NCBI GenBank assembly: GCA_024760905.1
Contig: CM045750.1
Location: 14,892,919 to 14,956,918 of the forward strand
Reading direction: 5' to 3'
Length of the DNA stretch: 64,000 bases
From: Plotosus lineatus
Taxonomy: Eukaryota > Chordata > Actinopteri > Siluriformes > Plotosidae
Below the pieces are notes generated by a model. The model saw only the letters and a program-made list of their open reading frames with translations. It searched no databases and was not told the origin of the DNA. Position 1 is the stretch's first letter. Every line of letters starts with the position of its first letter. Below, piece after piece: positions 25,501 through 55,232 of this stretch. Position numbers and translations under genes: made by a program.

Positions 25501-25591
25501 TGCAAGAGAAAATAGAGACTCATACACAGGGATAGAGAACACACACATAAACAATGGCATAAATAACACACCCACATATATGCACAGACAT

Positions 25592-25631
<40 letters not shown>

Positions 25632-25718
25632 GATAAAAACAAATACAGGGATAAAAACCCATAGATGGATAGAAAACACACATGCATATGCACACACACA
25701 AACACACACTCACACAAT

Positions 25719-25751
<33 letters not shown>

Positions 25752-25756
25752 GCAAT

Positions 25757-25787
<31 letters not shown>

Positions 25788-25959
25788 GGATAGAGAACAA
25801 ACACACAGGAATAGCAAACACTCATGCATATGTGCATGAGCACACACACACACAATCACACACACACACACACACACACACACATGCACACACAGGGATA
25901 GAGAACATACACACACATAGGGATAGAGGAAACACACACAAACACACTGATGGAGAACA

Positions 25960-26056
<97 letters not shown>

Positions 26057-26089
26057 AGGGTAAAGAAGATGTACACACAGGAACATAGA

Positions 26090-26126
<37 letters not shown>

Positions 26127-26370
26127 ATAGAGAATACACACACGCACATGGATATGAAATGCATATGCATACAGTATACACGTATACACATGCATGCAAA
26201 CACACACACGCGGGGATAGAAAACAAACACACACAGGGATGGATAACACACTTGAGAACACACACAAACCGGTAGAGATACAAGCATACACAAGGTAGAT
26301 AACACACACGCATGCATACACACACAGGAGTAGAGAGAACTAACACACACACACACACACAGGGATAAAG
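25501..26370. repeat. CA-rich cryptic repeat region with (TA)n core
   Basis: About 870 bp built from CA runs separated by recurring 'gggatagagaacac'-like units, about 60 bp of TA at 25995-26054, and more CA. Long His/Thr or Cys/Val ORFs on either strand are repeat artefacts. Confidence 0.9.
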
Positions 26371-26702
26371 GAGGGATAATGATTGGTTGTGAAATTGATT
26401 TGACCTGGTGTTTCATTATTACTGTTCTTGGGTTTATCTGAAGGGGAACATTTTATAAATACAGAAAACTGTATGAAGCTGTTGACAGTATATCACATAA
26501 TGATACACACTGTGTCTGTAATTTAATCCCATTCTAATCACACTCACACGGTCTTATTAAACCAGTACCTGATGAATCACTCAACATTTACATCCAGCAC
26601 ATCTGAACTCAGACGTTGCACCATGTTCACCAGTTCTTTTGTTCCTGGGGTGGTACGGTGGTTGGTGGAGTGGTTCGCACTTCTGCCTCACAGCAACATG
26701 GT

Positions 26703-27360
26703 AGGTCAGGTAAAGTCTGTTGGGCTTTTTACACCTGAGCCTAGTGGCTCATCAGGCCGGTGCTTATCCCTGGTTTCCATAGCATGAAGCAACCAGGAGT
26801 TCAACTCCTCCTGGATGGGACGCTAGTCCATCGCAGGTTACCTTCCCAGTATATTTTTTACTGGTACCCATTTATACAGCTGGACAGGGGCAGTGGTGGT
26901 CTAGTGGTTAAGGCGCAGGATCACTGATCCTAAGGTTAGGGGTTCGAGTCCCCACAGGGTTGTCACTGTCCCCCCCAGTGCGGCTAACTGGGTTATCAAA
27001 GGCAGGCCAGGTCTCTCACTGTCTATGGCGAGAGGTTCGTGTAAAAGAACCATTGCTGACTTTCGTAAAGAGTAGCTGCAAAGCCGTCAGCGTGTTTCTG
27101 TCCCTTGCTAAAGGGTTGTGACAGGAAGTAAAAACCTCTCCCAAATCAAATGTGCGAATCAGATGATTCGCTGTGGCGGCTCCCAAGAAAGGGAAAAAGC
27201 CGAAAGGAAAAGAAGACCCATTTATACTGCTGGGTGAACAGAGGCACACTAGTGGTTAAGACCTTGCCCAGGGGTCTTAGTACAGTGGGGGTCTAACTGG
27301 GATTCGAACCCACAACCTCCCGATCATGAGCCCAGCACCCTAACCACTACACCACCAGCC
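26703..27360 (-). mobile_element. SINE-3, middle layer of the nest
   Basis: Minus-strand SINE-3: 'gttgggctttttacacctga' at the left, head complement 'aaccactacaccaccagcc' at the right. The 17-bp perfect target duplication listed for the outer layer flanks it. It is split in turn by the SINE-1 at 26884-27215. Confidence 0.85.
26884..27215 (+). mobile_element. SINE-1, tail B, inner layer of the nest
   Basis: Complete copy: A-box-like TGGTCTAGTGG, B box GGTTCGAGTCC, body, and tail B ending 'gccgaaaggaaaagaag'. Flanks ACCCATTTATACaGCTGG (26866-26883) and ACCCATTTATACtGCTGG (27216-27233) differ at one base. Confidence 0.9.
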
Positions 27361-27530
27361 CCTCACAGCAACATGGTCCTGGCAATTTGGTACAGCCAAT
27401 CAGGCAAATGTGTATGGAAACTACAGTATCCAGAGAAAACCCACCCAATCACAACGAGAACATACAAAATCTACACAGAAACACCCTCACTGAGGGCAGG
27501 ATTTGAACTCATTTCCTTCTTGGGAGGGAT

Positions 27531-27904
27531 TCAGCTGTGAGTTTTGAGGAGGGGGAAGGTCCTTCCTCCACTGCCACATATTTTTTTTTTTTCTGCAGGA
27601 ATGTGATGAGAAGCGGTGACTGTTTAAAATCACAAAACCTGCTTCTTCACCCATTGGGCCACAGCTGTCCCTGTTTTGAAACAGCAGACATCGATGACAG
27701 AGACAGCGGTCTGACATCGATGCTCTGATACAAGCTTCAGAATCAAGTTTTCCTTGAACCACTGCTTTGAAGCTTGCAAGAATGTGACCAGTGAAGATTC
27801 CTGAGTGAATCACGTGACTGGTTCAAACTAGTCGATACTGCTTTATCACGTGATATGCTTTACAAACATCCACACAATGACACAATGACAATGCTATTGT
27901 GTCA
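27531..27904. other. No recognised feature
   Basis: No supported ORF; overlapping short frames on both strands show no family resemblance. Confidence 0.35.
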
Positions 27905-29890
27905 CTACTACCCCATTCTACATCAATTATCATCAAGGATCGTGGCAAACAAATGGAGAGATGGGCTGAGCACTACTAAGAGCTCAACTCGAGAGAAACC
28001 ACCATCTTGAACACAGCTCTTGAGAACATCCCTCCACTGTCTGTTATGGATGAGCTCGATGCTCCACCCACCATCGAGGATCTCAGCAAGGCAATTGACC
28101 CCATCTCAAGTGGCAAGGCTTTAGGCAGTGACAACATCCCGCCTGAAATCGTCAAAACCGCAAAGGAGAGCTCGCTCTTGAAACACCTCCACGAGCTCCT
28201 GCTGCAGTGCTGGGAGGAAGGGGCTGTTCCTCAAGACTTGCGAGATGCCAAAATCAATCACCATCTACAAGAACAAGATGGAGCGAAGTGATTGCAACAA
28301 CTATCATGGCATCTCACTCCTAAACATAGTTGGCAAAGCCTTTGCCCGTGTCATCCTCAACAGGCTCCAACTACTTGCAGAATGCATGTATCCAGAAGCA
28401 AAGTGTGGATTCAGTGCAGCCAAGTCAACCATAGATATGGTCTTCTCTATGAGGCTGTTGCAAGAGAGACAACCCCTCTATTTGGCCTTCATTGACCTGA
28501 CCAAGGCTTTTGACTTGGTCAGCAGAGATGGACTGTTTGCCCTCCTCCAGTGAACTGGACATCCCCCCCAAGCTCTTGAGCATGATCAACTCGTTCCATC
28601 AGGACATGAATGGCATCGTCCAGTTTGATGAGATCATCCACAGACCCTTTCCCAATCAAGAACGGTATGAAGCAGGATTTTGTCCTCGCTCTAACCCTTT
28701 TTAGCATCTTTCTCTCCCTGCTCCTGTGCTACGCCTTCCGGGACTCTGAAGACGGCGTCTTCCTCCATGCCAGAAGTGACGGAGGCCTCTTTAACCTGGC
28801 ATGCCTCAGAGCAAAGACCAAGGTGCAGAGCGTTCTCATCAGGGAGATGCTCTTCGCTGATGATGCTGGTCTTGTTGCCCACACCGAGGAAGTGCTTCAG
28901 CATCTCATCAACTGCTTTGCTGGTGCCTGCTCTGGGTTTGGCCTCACCATCAGCCATAATAAGACCAAGGTCATGTGCCAGAATGTCAGCAGTGCTCCTA
29001 GTATCAACATCGATGACCACACCCTTGAGGTGGTGGAAAAGTTCACCTCCCTCAGATCAATCATTTCCAGCAACCTCTCTCTAGACGCCGAACTGAACAC
29101 CCGTATCGGCAAGGAATCGACAGTGATGGCCCATCTAAAAAAGTGAGTCTGGGACAACTTCATGCTAACCACCAACACCAAGATAAGAGTCTACAAGGCC
29201 TGCGTACTGAGTACTCTCCTTTATGACAGTGAAGCATGGACCCTCTACTCTTCCCAGGAATGCCAGCTGAACACTTTCCACCAACGCTGCCTTCGCAGAC
29301 TACTGGGCATCACTTAGCAGGATCATGTCTCCAACGTCGATGTCCTGGCCAAAGCAGATGTGCCCAGTATGTTTGCCATCCTGACCCAGACACGCTTGCG
29401 ATGGCTTGGCCACATCACCAGAATGGATGATGGCCTCATCCACAAAGACTTAACGGGGAGCTAGCTACTGGAACCAGGTCTAAGGGACGTCCAGCTGTCA
29501 GGGTCACGGATGCCTGCAAGCGAGACCTCAAGGCTGGAGGTTTCAACCCCTCCGACCTGGAGTCAGCCGCATCCGACCGCTCCGATTGGTGGACTTCCAC
29601 CCAGGATGTCATCAGGACAGCAAAGGAGAAAAGAGACACCCACTGGGGGAGAAGAGACTCCGCAGACAGCGGAGACTGTCCCCACCCCACCACATTGCGA
29701 GGACGACTTCTGCATCGGCTGCAGCAGGATCTGCAGATCCCATATCGGCATCTACAGCCATGCCCGACACTGCAGCTCCCTGACCGAAGACCCACGGCAC
29801 AACCCCCCCCCCCCCCACCACCACCATGATCTTTCGAGATCGACGGAGCCAACAACAATTATGTTTTTAATCACTATTTAAAATTGTACC
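27905..29890 (+). pseudogene. LINE ORF2 pseudogene (RTE-like) with C-terminal zinc-finger-like motif
   Basis: Broken frames give a non-LTR reverse transcriptase in order: a WAEHY-type pre-RT piece; SGKALGSDNIPPEIVK (28007-28260); NNYHGISLLNIVGKAFARVIL and FIDLTKAFDLVSRDGL (28275-28553); a KQDFVLALTLF segment; and the catalytic LFADDAG with FADD at 28853-28864. After that come the connection region, CLRRLLGI, and RLRWLGHITRMDDG near 29400. A terminal CIGCSRICRSHIGIYSHARHC (about 29710-29775) resembles the C-x2-C...H zinc-finger-like end of this LINE type. Frame changes near 28245, 28550 and 28650 and stops near 28553, 29143 and 29318 disable it. The clade name is tentative. Confidence 0.85.
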
Positions 29891-30119
29891 TTATGTGTGT
29901 CTTTTTGATATGACAAAATTCCCTCAGGGTATTACTAAATCAATTAATCAATCAATCCATCTATCTATCTGCTCAAGCACACCTTCTCCCAACTACTACA
30001 CTGAATATATTTATGGGAGCAATTGACCAATCAGTCATCTTAAAAAATTGTATATCATTCATACAAAACCTTAGTTACGCTCATCACATAATTATTAAAA
30101 TATTGTTTACTGAAGGGTC

Positions 30120-30335
30120 AAACGTAGTGTCAAACTCGTTCCACAAAGGGTCACGTGGCTACAAGATTTTGTTTCAACCAAGCAGCATTACACCTGACTT
30201 GGCTCATTTAAGCAACTGGTCTTAATCTTCAGGCAGTTGATTGGTCAGTCTCTGTACAGAGCACACAGACTGACCAATCAACTGCCTGAATACATGAATT
30301 AATTTGCCTGCCTGAAAACCCGCACCCATGCAATG
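30120..30335. mobile_element. Teleost repeat with a 24-bp perfect hairpin
   Basis: 'caaagggtcacgtggctaca', 'ttcaaccaagcagcattaca' and 'aaaacccgcacccatgc' match a common fish MITE-like repeat, also present at 52790-52935. Arms 30228-30251 and 30267-30290 are exact reverse complements around a 15-nt loop. Confidence 0.65.
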
Positions 30336-30539
30336 GAGAGGGAGGAAAACGCCAACTGGACCCAAAAACCGAGTGCGAGACTCGGACGTAGGCGGTTCTT
30401 GTGAGGTGGACGCGCTAAACACCACCTTACCGTGACTTTTGTTTTTTTTTAAACTTTATTTAGTAAATATCCCTGAGCTTTTCTTCGCTTTCAGATCACT
30501 AGGCTGGACAGTGACTGTGGACACGTAACCAAACTTAAA

Positions 30540-48355
<17,816 letters not shown>

Positions 48356-48975
48356 CCCGTACTTGGTGTGTCCCTTTATTATGCTTTATTACCAAAACAA
48401 GGGGAGTCGGACACCCCACACGTCCTGAACAAGCTGTATCTGACTGAAACCCCAAAGGAACTGAACCATCTGTGAAGTTCTAGCACTCAGTCCGCCTGTT
48501 GTGCTTTTCATCTCTAGCTGAACTTTTTAGCAAAAAAGAAAGAAAAAAAAGTTCCCATTAAGGTCAAATCTGACATTTTGTTTGTAGTCATAAATTCCTG
48601 TTTATGAACTGCAGCTCGAGCTCCGCTAACCAGGTGACCGTCTGTTACACTTTTAATTTATTCGGTTTTGTTTGTAGAAGTAACTTGTGTGATGTGTTGC
48701 CATTCAGGAGGAGAATTCGAGGTCGATTGAGTTGCTTTTCTGTTTCTGGTAGTAGATCCTGCCAGGATTTTTAACTTGTGCTTTCTGCAGTCTGGAACAT
48801 CTTTCCAGTCTTTATTCATTTATTTTTCAACTTTCACATTTTCAATTTGAATGTACTCTGTGCAGGGGTTTCTCTCCAGCTCCATCATGACGGCGCTCGT
48901 TCTGATTCCCTTTTATACATGTTAGGTTTTTAATTTCAAACAGTAAAATAAATTCTTATTAAAGAATTGTGACCG
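48356..48975 (+). terminator. prps1: PRPS1 3' UTR and polyadenylation signal
   Basis: AATAAA at 48947-48952 is the first good signal after the stop, so the 3' UTR is probably about 610-630 nt. The cleavage site is inferred from the signal only. Confidence 0.7.
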
Positions 48976-49338
48976 AGAAAATTGGTTTGGGTTACTTTTT
49001 TATAAACATGGTCTTCATTAATTGAGTGAATTGGATGTTCATCGTGGACTGTTTTTTAATTTTTGTGGTGTGAAGATCCCTGACCTTTGACACAGGCTGA
49101 TTGGTTAAACTCACTTTACGCTAAAACGTTTACACAAATCTTGGCACTGCGGTTAGCAGATATTGCTGTGCTTTTTGGATATAGTGTTCCACGCAACCTA
49201 CTCTTGGGGACAATATTGTGGGGTTTTTTTTTCCTCTTATTGCAGTTTTGAAGTTTCACGGGAAGTGATTTCACTGTTCAGAAAAAATTAGCATTAACAC
49301 CATTTTTCATATTCAAGTGAAGGGTGGTGCTATGACTT
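48976..49338. other. No recognised feature
   Basis: Intergenic sequence after PRPS1; no supported ORF. Confidence 0.4.
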
Positions 49339-49339
49339 A

Positions 49340-49592
49340 TTCAGGCATACGTTCAAAAATAATGCATAAGATGTAAATAAAATATAAATACACACACTCG
49401 GATGCACACCTCACATAAATATGTAAATCGTTTTGATGGGAGGTTTTAGGTTGTTTTTTTTTTTGTTTTGTTTGTTTGTGTTTTTTGTGTTTTTTTTTTT
49501 TTTGCATAATTGGCCTTGCTTTGTGGCATTTTCCTTAACTTTTCCTCTATTCTTCCTTAATTTCAATACTTATTTTCTTGAAGCTAAATAAA
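49340..49592. mobile_element. 'cagggatccctcg' MITE, internal fragment
   Basis: 'aataatgcataagatgtaaa', 'ggatgcacacctcacataaa' and 'cataattggccttgctttgt' match the interior of 18987-19479. Both ends are missing. Confidence 0.65.
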
Positions 49593-49593
49593 A

Positions 49594-49762
49594 GCAGGGT
49601 AGTTACCACATCCACCAAAAGCAAGGACGTCCATGGTTCGATTCCCAGGCATGAGATGGTGTTTCTGTATGAAGTTTAAATTCTTCCCCATGCTTGTGTG
49701 GGTTTCCTCTGGGTAATCTGGTTTCTTCCAACGGTTTTTTTTTTTTTTTTTTTTTGAGCAAC
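49594..49762 (+). mobile_element. SINE-2 fragment ending in poly(T)
   Basis: Head with decayed A box ('gggtagttaccacatccacc'), B-box-like GGTTCGATTCC and body up to 'tggtttcttccaacgg', followed by a T-run of about 20. Confidence 0.65.
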
Positions 49763-49777
49763 ACACATACACACTTC

Positions 49778-50132
49778 GAGCAGTGGTGACCTAGTGGTAT
49801 AGGGTGCTGGATCGCTGATCCTAAGGTTGGGGATTCAAGTCCCGCTCTCTACAAGGTTGTTACTGTCTCTCCACCCCCCACCCCCACCCACTGCAGATAA
49901 CTGGGTTATCAAAGGCCAGCCAAGTCTCTCACTGTCTATGGTGTGAGGTTCATGTAAAACAACCATTGCTGACCTTCGACAAGAGTAGCTGCAAAGCCAT
50001 CGTCATGATTCTGCCTTGTGATGCCTGGCAAGCTGTCCAGGGTATACTCTGCTCTCTCCCAGAGTCGGCTGGGATGGGTACTAGCCTCCCCGTGAGCCTA
50101 ATTAGGATTGAGTGGTTATTGAAGATGAACTG
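49778..50132 (+). mobile_element. SINE-1, tail A, full length
   Basis: Head 'gtggtgacctagtggtatag', B box decayed to 'gattcaagtccc', body, and tail A ending 'ggattgagtggttattgaag'. Flanks 'cacttcgagcagtg' and 'cacttggagcagtg' suggest insertion into the SINE-4 that follows. Confidence 0.8.
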
Positions 50133-50134
50133 AA

Positions 50135-50340
50135 CATCCCCACTTGGAGCAGTGCACCACACACGTTGAGTGACCTGGAGAGCAGTTGGAGTTTAGGTGC
50201 CTTGCTCAAAAGCACTTCAGCAATTAAAGTGGAGGAAAGGAAGGTGTAGCCTGCTTCCCACAGCAACTCATCTTTTTTCCTGCTGGTTCAGTTTGGGTTC
50301 CAAAGCCACTTTAACCGTTAGGCTATGGCTGCCCCCAAAA
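50135..50340 (+). mobile_element. SINE-4 type repeat
   Basis: 'gtttaggtgccttgctcaaa' to 'aggctatggctgccccc', the same organisation as 463-622. Confidence 0.65.
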
Positions 50341-52465
50341 ATTCCCTGCAAACTTGCAGATTGCAAATACGATAATTCTCTCACGACACTGATGAATGAT
50401 TGATTAGCTCAGTATGAAAGTGTCAGAAACTCAGCCCAGAGTCCAAGTGGACACATCACCATTGGAAAGTCAGACTCCTGTTGATACCTTCTAGCTTTCT
50501 TTGGGCTTGTCCAATATACTTGACGCACAATCAAAAACTAGTCAAGATAAGAGACCATTACGCCAGATGAGAAGAAGCAGGTATTCTTTATTCAGCCATA
50601 TTCATCTCTGAAAAAATCCCCAGAATTCCCTGTTCTTTAGATACTCTTGGTGCCCTGTGGTGCTTCCTTTAATTTGCATGTCGCTGAGTCAGTTTCAACT
50701 TATCTTCAAGACATTTTTAATGCTTCCTCTCTTAATTTATATACCGTTCAAAATTTTCACATTTGTACAGATACCACCCTTCAGTGACATCATTTTCTTT
50801 CATACGAGTTTACCTCAATGCCAAACCTATTTGGGTGGTTTCATAAAAATTGGCACCTACCCATAAGCACCTATTTCTTTATCGACCTTGTTTGGTTGTA
50901 ATTTTGGAAGTTGTGTTCACGGATCGTCTTTGGTTCTACACGCTTCCTACTGGTCATCTTAACCTCAGACGCTGCCTGTCACAACCGTGTGTAAGTATCC
51001 TACTCCTGCCTATTTCAGGATATGTTTCAGTCTTCTTTTTCTTTTTACAAGTCGGCCGTTTTATGGTTATATTGCTTTACACTTGCACACAGTATGCCAG
51101 TGATGTTGGTTACCACAGACTTGGCCGCAGTATCCTGATAGTCCACAGCTGTTTCCTACCAGTTGCTTCTTTATTCGTGTCATAGTGTCTCTTCCCTTTT
51201 TCCTATTTTGTTGCACCTTCTGAGCTTTAAGCCTTTAAGCATTGCATTACATTCTGTTTGCTCTCGCACTTTATTCATTCATTTCCTTGTTTTTCTTTAG
51301 TTCAGTCAGCCTGCCATGCCACTTTGAGAAGTCGTGTCACACCGCTCTGTCATCTGCTTTGCTATGCACTGACCTTCTTGATTTTCTGGAATTCTTTGTG
51401 GCCACACGTTTCCAGCCTGTACCGCTCGTCACCCATGAGCAGGTCATTCAGCCTCAACCAGAGACCTGGAACCAGTTCACCCAAACTGATGGCTATTCCA
51501 TTGCCTCTTCTTCTTCTCCAGGCTCCCCTGTCTTCAGTTGGCTTCTTCTGGATACTCTTCTCCAGAACTTTCTCCACTGCATCTCATTATTAATTGGCCT
51601 TTTGATTGACCTGATTTGCCCACTGGCTATTTCCCAACACCCCCTGTGGGTGGAGCTTCCTTCTTCCTTTACTGACCTGGTCCCTATCATTCCCTTAGAC
51701 AGGCTGACTGATCTTTTAATGTTCAATTCATTCAATAAATTCTCTTTTCTTCTTTTAGTCTCTGTGTTTTCATTGTTTATAAGTACACTAATATCAATAG
51801 TCGTGTATGATTATTATAAAGTTGCATGTGGTTATCATACTCACATTAATCCAAGTTAACTATTAATTGACAGCTGTGTAATTTTACCCAGTGGTTGCTA
51901 TTGTTAGGCAAAATATTGCTCAAACTTCAAGCAAAATGCAAACTTGGAACATTAGTTCTAAATTTTTTTCTCGACAAGTAGATGGTAGTAAGCAGCGCAG
52001 CCTTGAATGTCAGTATTCCTGAGTTTATCAACACTTTCACAGCCATATACAGGATCACCATCTCGAAAATCTGGTGGCCTCTGCTCTGGAGAGTCCAACC
52101 ATTTCTCTGGGGTCACTTCATCATGTTGCCTCCCTGCGGACCCGTCCTCAACGTCCATTGGTGCACCTCTAATCTTCAGCTGCTCTCATTGACTAAAAAG
52201 AAATGGACGTAGCCTACTGCGAGGTCACCCATTGGTTTGTGCTCTGTTGGTGAACCGCCATGAGGAAGCCTTGGAAGTTCAATGTTCACTGCTGCCTTCC
52301 ATGATATTTGGCTCCAGAAGTGACGTATTTTGACTCAAGATGGAGATGAGGAGCGATGGGTGGATCAACTCACCCACCCAGTCTATGTCCTGTCTTATGG
52401 CCCAACCAACTTTCACAGAATCTTTTTATGAAATACTACGCACTTTGTCATTTCTCCACAAGGGG
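50341..52465. other. Unassigned stretch with long but unconvincing ORFs
   Basis: A 205-codon plus frame (51242-51859) is rich in Leu, Ser and Phe and shares the region with other open frames on both strands. It has no family resemblance. CT-rich composition, a terminal AATAAA (51735) and 'gtttataagtacac' could mean a solo LTR or a decayed LTR element. A 66-codon minus frame at 51958-52158 is also unassigned. Confidence 0.3.
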
Positions 52466-52469
52466 GCCA

Positions 52470-52735
52470 GCATTCGTTTTATTAACCACTTAATCCAATT
52501 TAGGGTCACAGGGAGGCTGGCACTGATCTGAACGGACTCTGGTCAAGGGTGTACTACACCCTGGACAGCTCGACAGGCCATCGCAGGGCCAACACTCACA
52601 GTTATGGGTGACTTGAAACTCTACCTAGGTTTTTGACTCTGGGAGAAAACTAGAGCACCCGAAGGAAACGCACGAGAAACGCCCAAGCGGGTAATTGAGC
52701 CCAGGACCTTCTTGCTGTGAGGCAATTACTGCTTA
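52470..52735 (-). mobile_element. SINE-2, tail A, minus copy
   Basis: 'taaccacttaatccaattta', 'acaccctggacagctcgaca' and 'cccaggaccttcttgctgtg' give tail, body and head complement. Confidence 0.75.
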
Positions 52736-52789
52736 AGACTTAAATCAAGGTGATCTCACCAAGATGGCTCCACTTCAGAATCGAAACAG

Positions 52790-52935
52790 TAATGTCCAAT
52801 CTAGGTTTTTTTTCTTTTCTTTTGATGATCAGTGATTGGTGAAACAGGTGGAAGGTGTGGCTATTGTTTGGTTGAAGTGAAAACCTGCACCCACACCGGC
52901 CCTTTGCAGATAAGATTTCCAACCCCCGTGCTAAC
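52790..52935. mobile_element. Teleost repeat, same family as 30120-30335
   Basis: 'cagtgattggtgaaacaggt', 'gtgaaaacctgcacccacac' and 'agataagatttccaaccccc' are its landmarks. Confidence 0.6.
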
Positions 52936-53915
52936 CCAACCTATGCCACCGTTCAGTCTTAACTCCTACATCTGTAAATAGACTTTCAAGAAACTCTCAC
53001 AGATATTTAGAGCATAATGCCATTATACACGTCATATTTTAATACCTCCACCACTGTTTTCACCTGTGTTTGGTTTATTTTGTAGTTTGTTTCTGTGTGA
53101 TATTCAAATGGTCAAGTAAAAGGTTACAATGGAAGTCTTTTCTGTTGTAATGTGGTCCATGCAACATGCATTTTGGAGGTGATCTGTGAGTGGGATCATA
53201 AAATAAAATAAATAAATAAATCGATTATGGTCAACAAGGGCACATCATGTTTGAATGAAAGAACATAACATGTCCACTAGGGGGCGGCATTTCATTATAA
53301 TATATCAAATTCTAATTTAAAAAATGTCATCTCAGGCAGATTTTTCAGATTAATCAATGCAATTGTGACCATCATTCTATACTTTTGAATGTATTTTAAA
53401 TTAGATTTATATAATGCAATAGTGCACCTTATGTTTATGTACATATTACAATTTTTGACTTAATGGAAATTTAAATTCATTGAAATTATTCTAAAAATTA
53501 TAAATGATGAGTAAAAGCATATGAGCTAATTAAACATTTGCTCAATAAAATGAAATATAAATGATAAAAAAAAAAAACAGTTCAAATTCAATCATCTTCA
53601 ATTATTTGTAGATTATTTGTAAATATAGTTTTTAGCTTGTCAAGTATTTCTGTGCGTGATGAACCTCCAAGCAGACCTCAAATCATGAAGGAAGGTTTCC
53701 AGCGGCTGGTGGCTTCTGACACATGATTTCTGATGAATAAGCTAAACGAAGGAATATGTGTGACGTAATATGCATCATTCATGATGTATATGCTGATTTT
53801 ATTTATTTAAAAACAACGTTTATCCTTTTAATCCAATCAGTGTTTGAATACGAAGGATAAGATTTTGACCACTGGAAGAGATGGATGAGAGCACAGTCCT
53901 GTATAGTATGGTACT
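52936..53915. other. No recognised feature
   Basis: AT-rich sequence without a supported ORF. Confidence 0.4.
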
Positions 53916-53917
53916 GT

Positions 53918-53918
53918 G

Positions 53919-53969
<51 letters not shown>

Positions 53970-53970
53970 T

Positions 53971-54004
<34 letters not shown>

Positions 54005-54008
54005 ATAA

Positions 54009-54060
<52 letters not shown>

Positions 54061-54114
54061 ACACACACACACACACACATATATAAACACAAACACTCCC
54101 ACCCACACATATAT

Positions 54115-54157
<43 letters not shown>

Positions 54158-54521
54158 CTATAAACACACACACACACACACATATATATTGGAGGCACGG
54201 TGGCGTAGTGGTTAGCACGTCCGCCTCACAGCAAGAAGGCCCGGGTTCGATTCCCGGCCTGGGCGTTTCTGTGTGGAGTTTGCATGTTCTCCCCGTGCTT
54301 GTGTGGGTTTCCTCCGGGTGCTCCGGTTTCCTCCCATAATTCAAAGACATGCACTGTAGGTTAATTGGCCATTCTAAATTAGGGACTACAGTTGGAAACT
54401 AGTTATAAGATGTATGATGTAAGATATATGATGTGAGGCGACCTTGAGTGCTGTGAAAGGCGCCATATAAATAAAATGTATTATTATTATTATTATATAT
54501 ATAAACACAAACACACCCACC

Positions 54522-54574
<53 letters not shown>

Positions 54575-54593
54575 TATAAACACACAGACACAC

Positions 54594-54628
<35 letters not shown>

Positions 54629-54660
54629 GTGTGTGTGTGTGTGGAAGAGGATGAGAGTAC
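53918..54660. repeat. Compound TA/CA microsatellite field, duplicated around a SINE
   Basis: Alternating TA and CA blocks lie on both sides of the SINE-2 at 54191-54480. Non-repeat landmarks also recur: 'ataaacacaaacactcccac' (54083) against 'ataaacacaaacacacccac' (54501), and 'ggatgagagcacagtcctgt' (53882) against 'ggatgagagtactgtatagt' (54649). All ORFs here are artefacts. Confidence 0.85.
54191..54480 (+). mobile_element. SINE-2, tail C subtype, best-preserved copy
   Basis: A box TGGCGTAGTGG, B box GGTTCGATTCC and an almost undamaged body. The end is 'gtgctgtgaaaggcgccata' and 'taaataaaatgta', followed by a (TTA)n tail. Confidence 0.88.
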
Positions 54661-54879
54661 TGTATAGTACTGTATATATACTGTAAATATTATCATGCAA
54701 AATAGATTTGCATAAAAACAACATGTAGTCTCTGCCTGTGCATTTATCTCCACGTTCTGATGGAATTGATTTATTAAGATTTGTTCTCAGTGCTGTTTAT
54801 TTATATTATTATATTTGTGAATATATTTCTGTATAAATCTCCGCGAGGGTTTTAGAGTAAGATGTTCTCTTTCAGGACG

Positions 54880-54884
<5 letters not shown>

Positions 54885-54918
<34 letters not shown>

Positions 54919-54937
54919 CTGTGTGTGTGTGTGTGAA
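54885..54937. repeat. (TC)n-(TG)n microsatellite
   Basis: About 30 bp of TC, then about 14 bp of TG. Confidence 0.9.
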
Positions 54938-55117
54938 AGAAGCGGATGCGCAGGAAACCACATGGATGACATGGTTTCCGGTGAAGGAGATCACTGTATC
55001 TTAGAGAATGGAGTGATGCTGGACCGTTGCACGCGACCATACAAAGAGAACAGAGAAACAAGGTGCATCCTTTAATTTCCTTCCGGTGGATAAAATCTCA
55101 AAGATCACGCACTGTTC

Positions 55118-55232
55118 CACCCCATCCATCATCCATCATCCACCGTCTGCCATCCATCATCCATCATCTATCATCCATCATCCATCATCTATCATCCATC
55201 ATCTATCATCCATCATCAATCATCAATTACGC
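55118..55232. repeat. (ATCCATC)-type minisatellite
   Basis: Roughly fifteen variants of 'atccatc' and 'atctatc' in tandem. Confidence 0.9.

Larger units (their letters stand above)
26649..27530. mobile_element. Outer layer of a three-level SINE nest
   Basis: A SINE-2-like head ('ggtggttggtggagtggttc', then 'gcctcacagcaacatggt') is split. Its continuation 'cacagcaacatggtcctggc' begins after the inner elements. CCTCACAGCAACATGGT occurs at 26686-26702 and 27361-27377. The right part (27378-27515) reads as a minus-strand SINE-2 body ('agaaaacccacccaatcaca'). Confidence 0.75.

Noticed and set aside
25501..26370. CRISPR-like spaced repeats
   Set aside because: Spacing is irregular, the units are CA dinucleotides, and the genome is vertebrate.
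25501..26416. ORFs of 170-200 codons rich in His/Thr or Cys/Val
   Set aside because: They arise from CA and TA repeats and overlap in several frames.
51242..51859. 205-codon hydrophobic ORF
   Set aside because: No family resemblance, overlapping open frames on both strands and CT-rich composition; at most a decayed LTR-type repeat.
51958..52158. Acidic 66-codon minus ORF as a gene fragment
   Set aside because: No recognisable domain, no splice context and no neighbouring exon.
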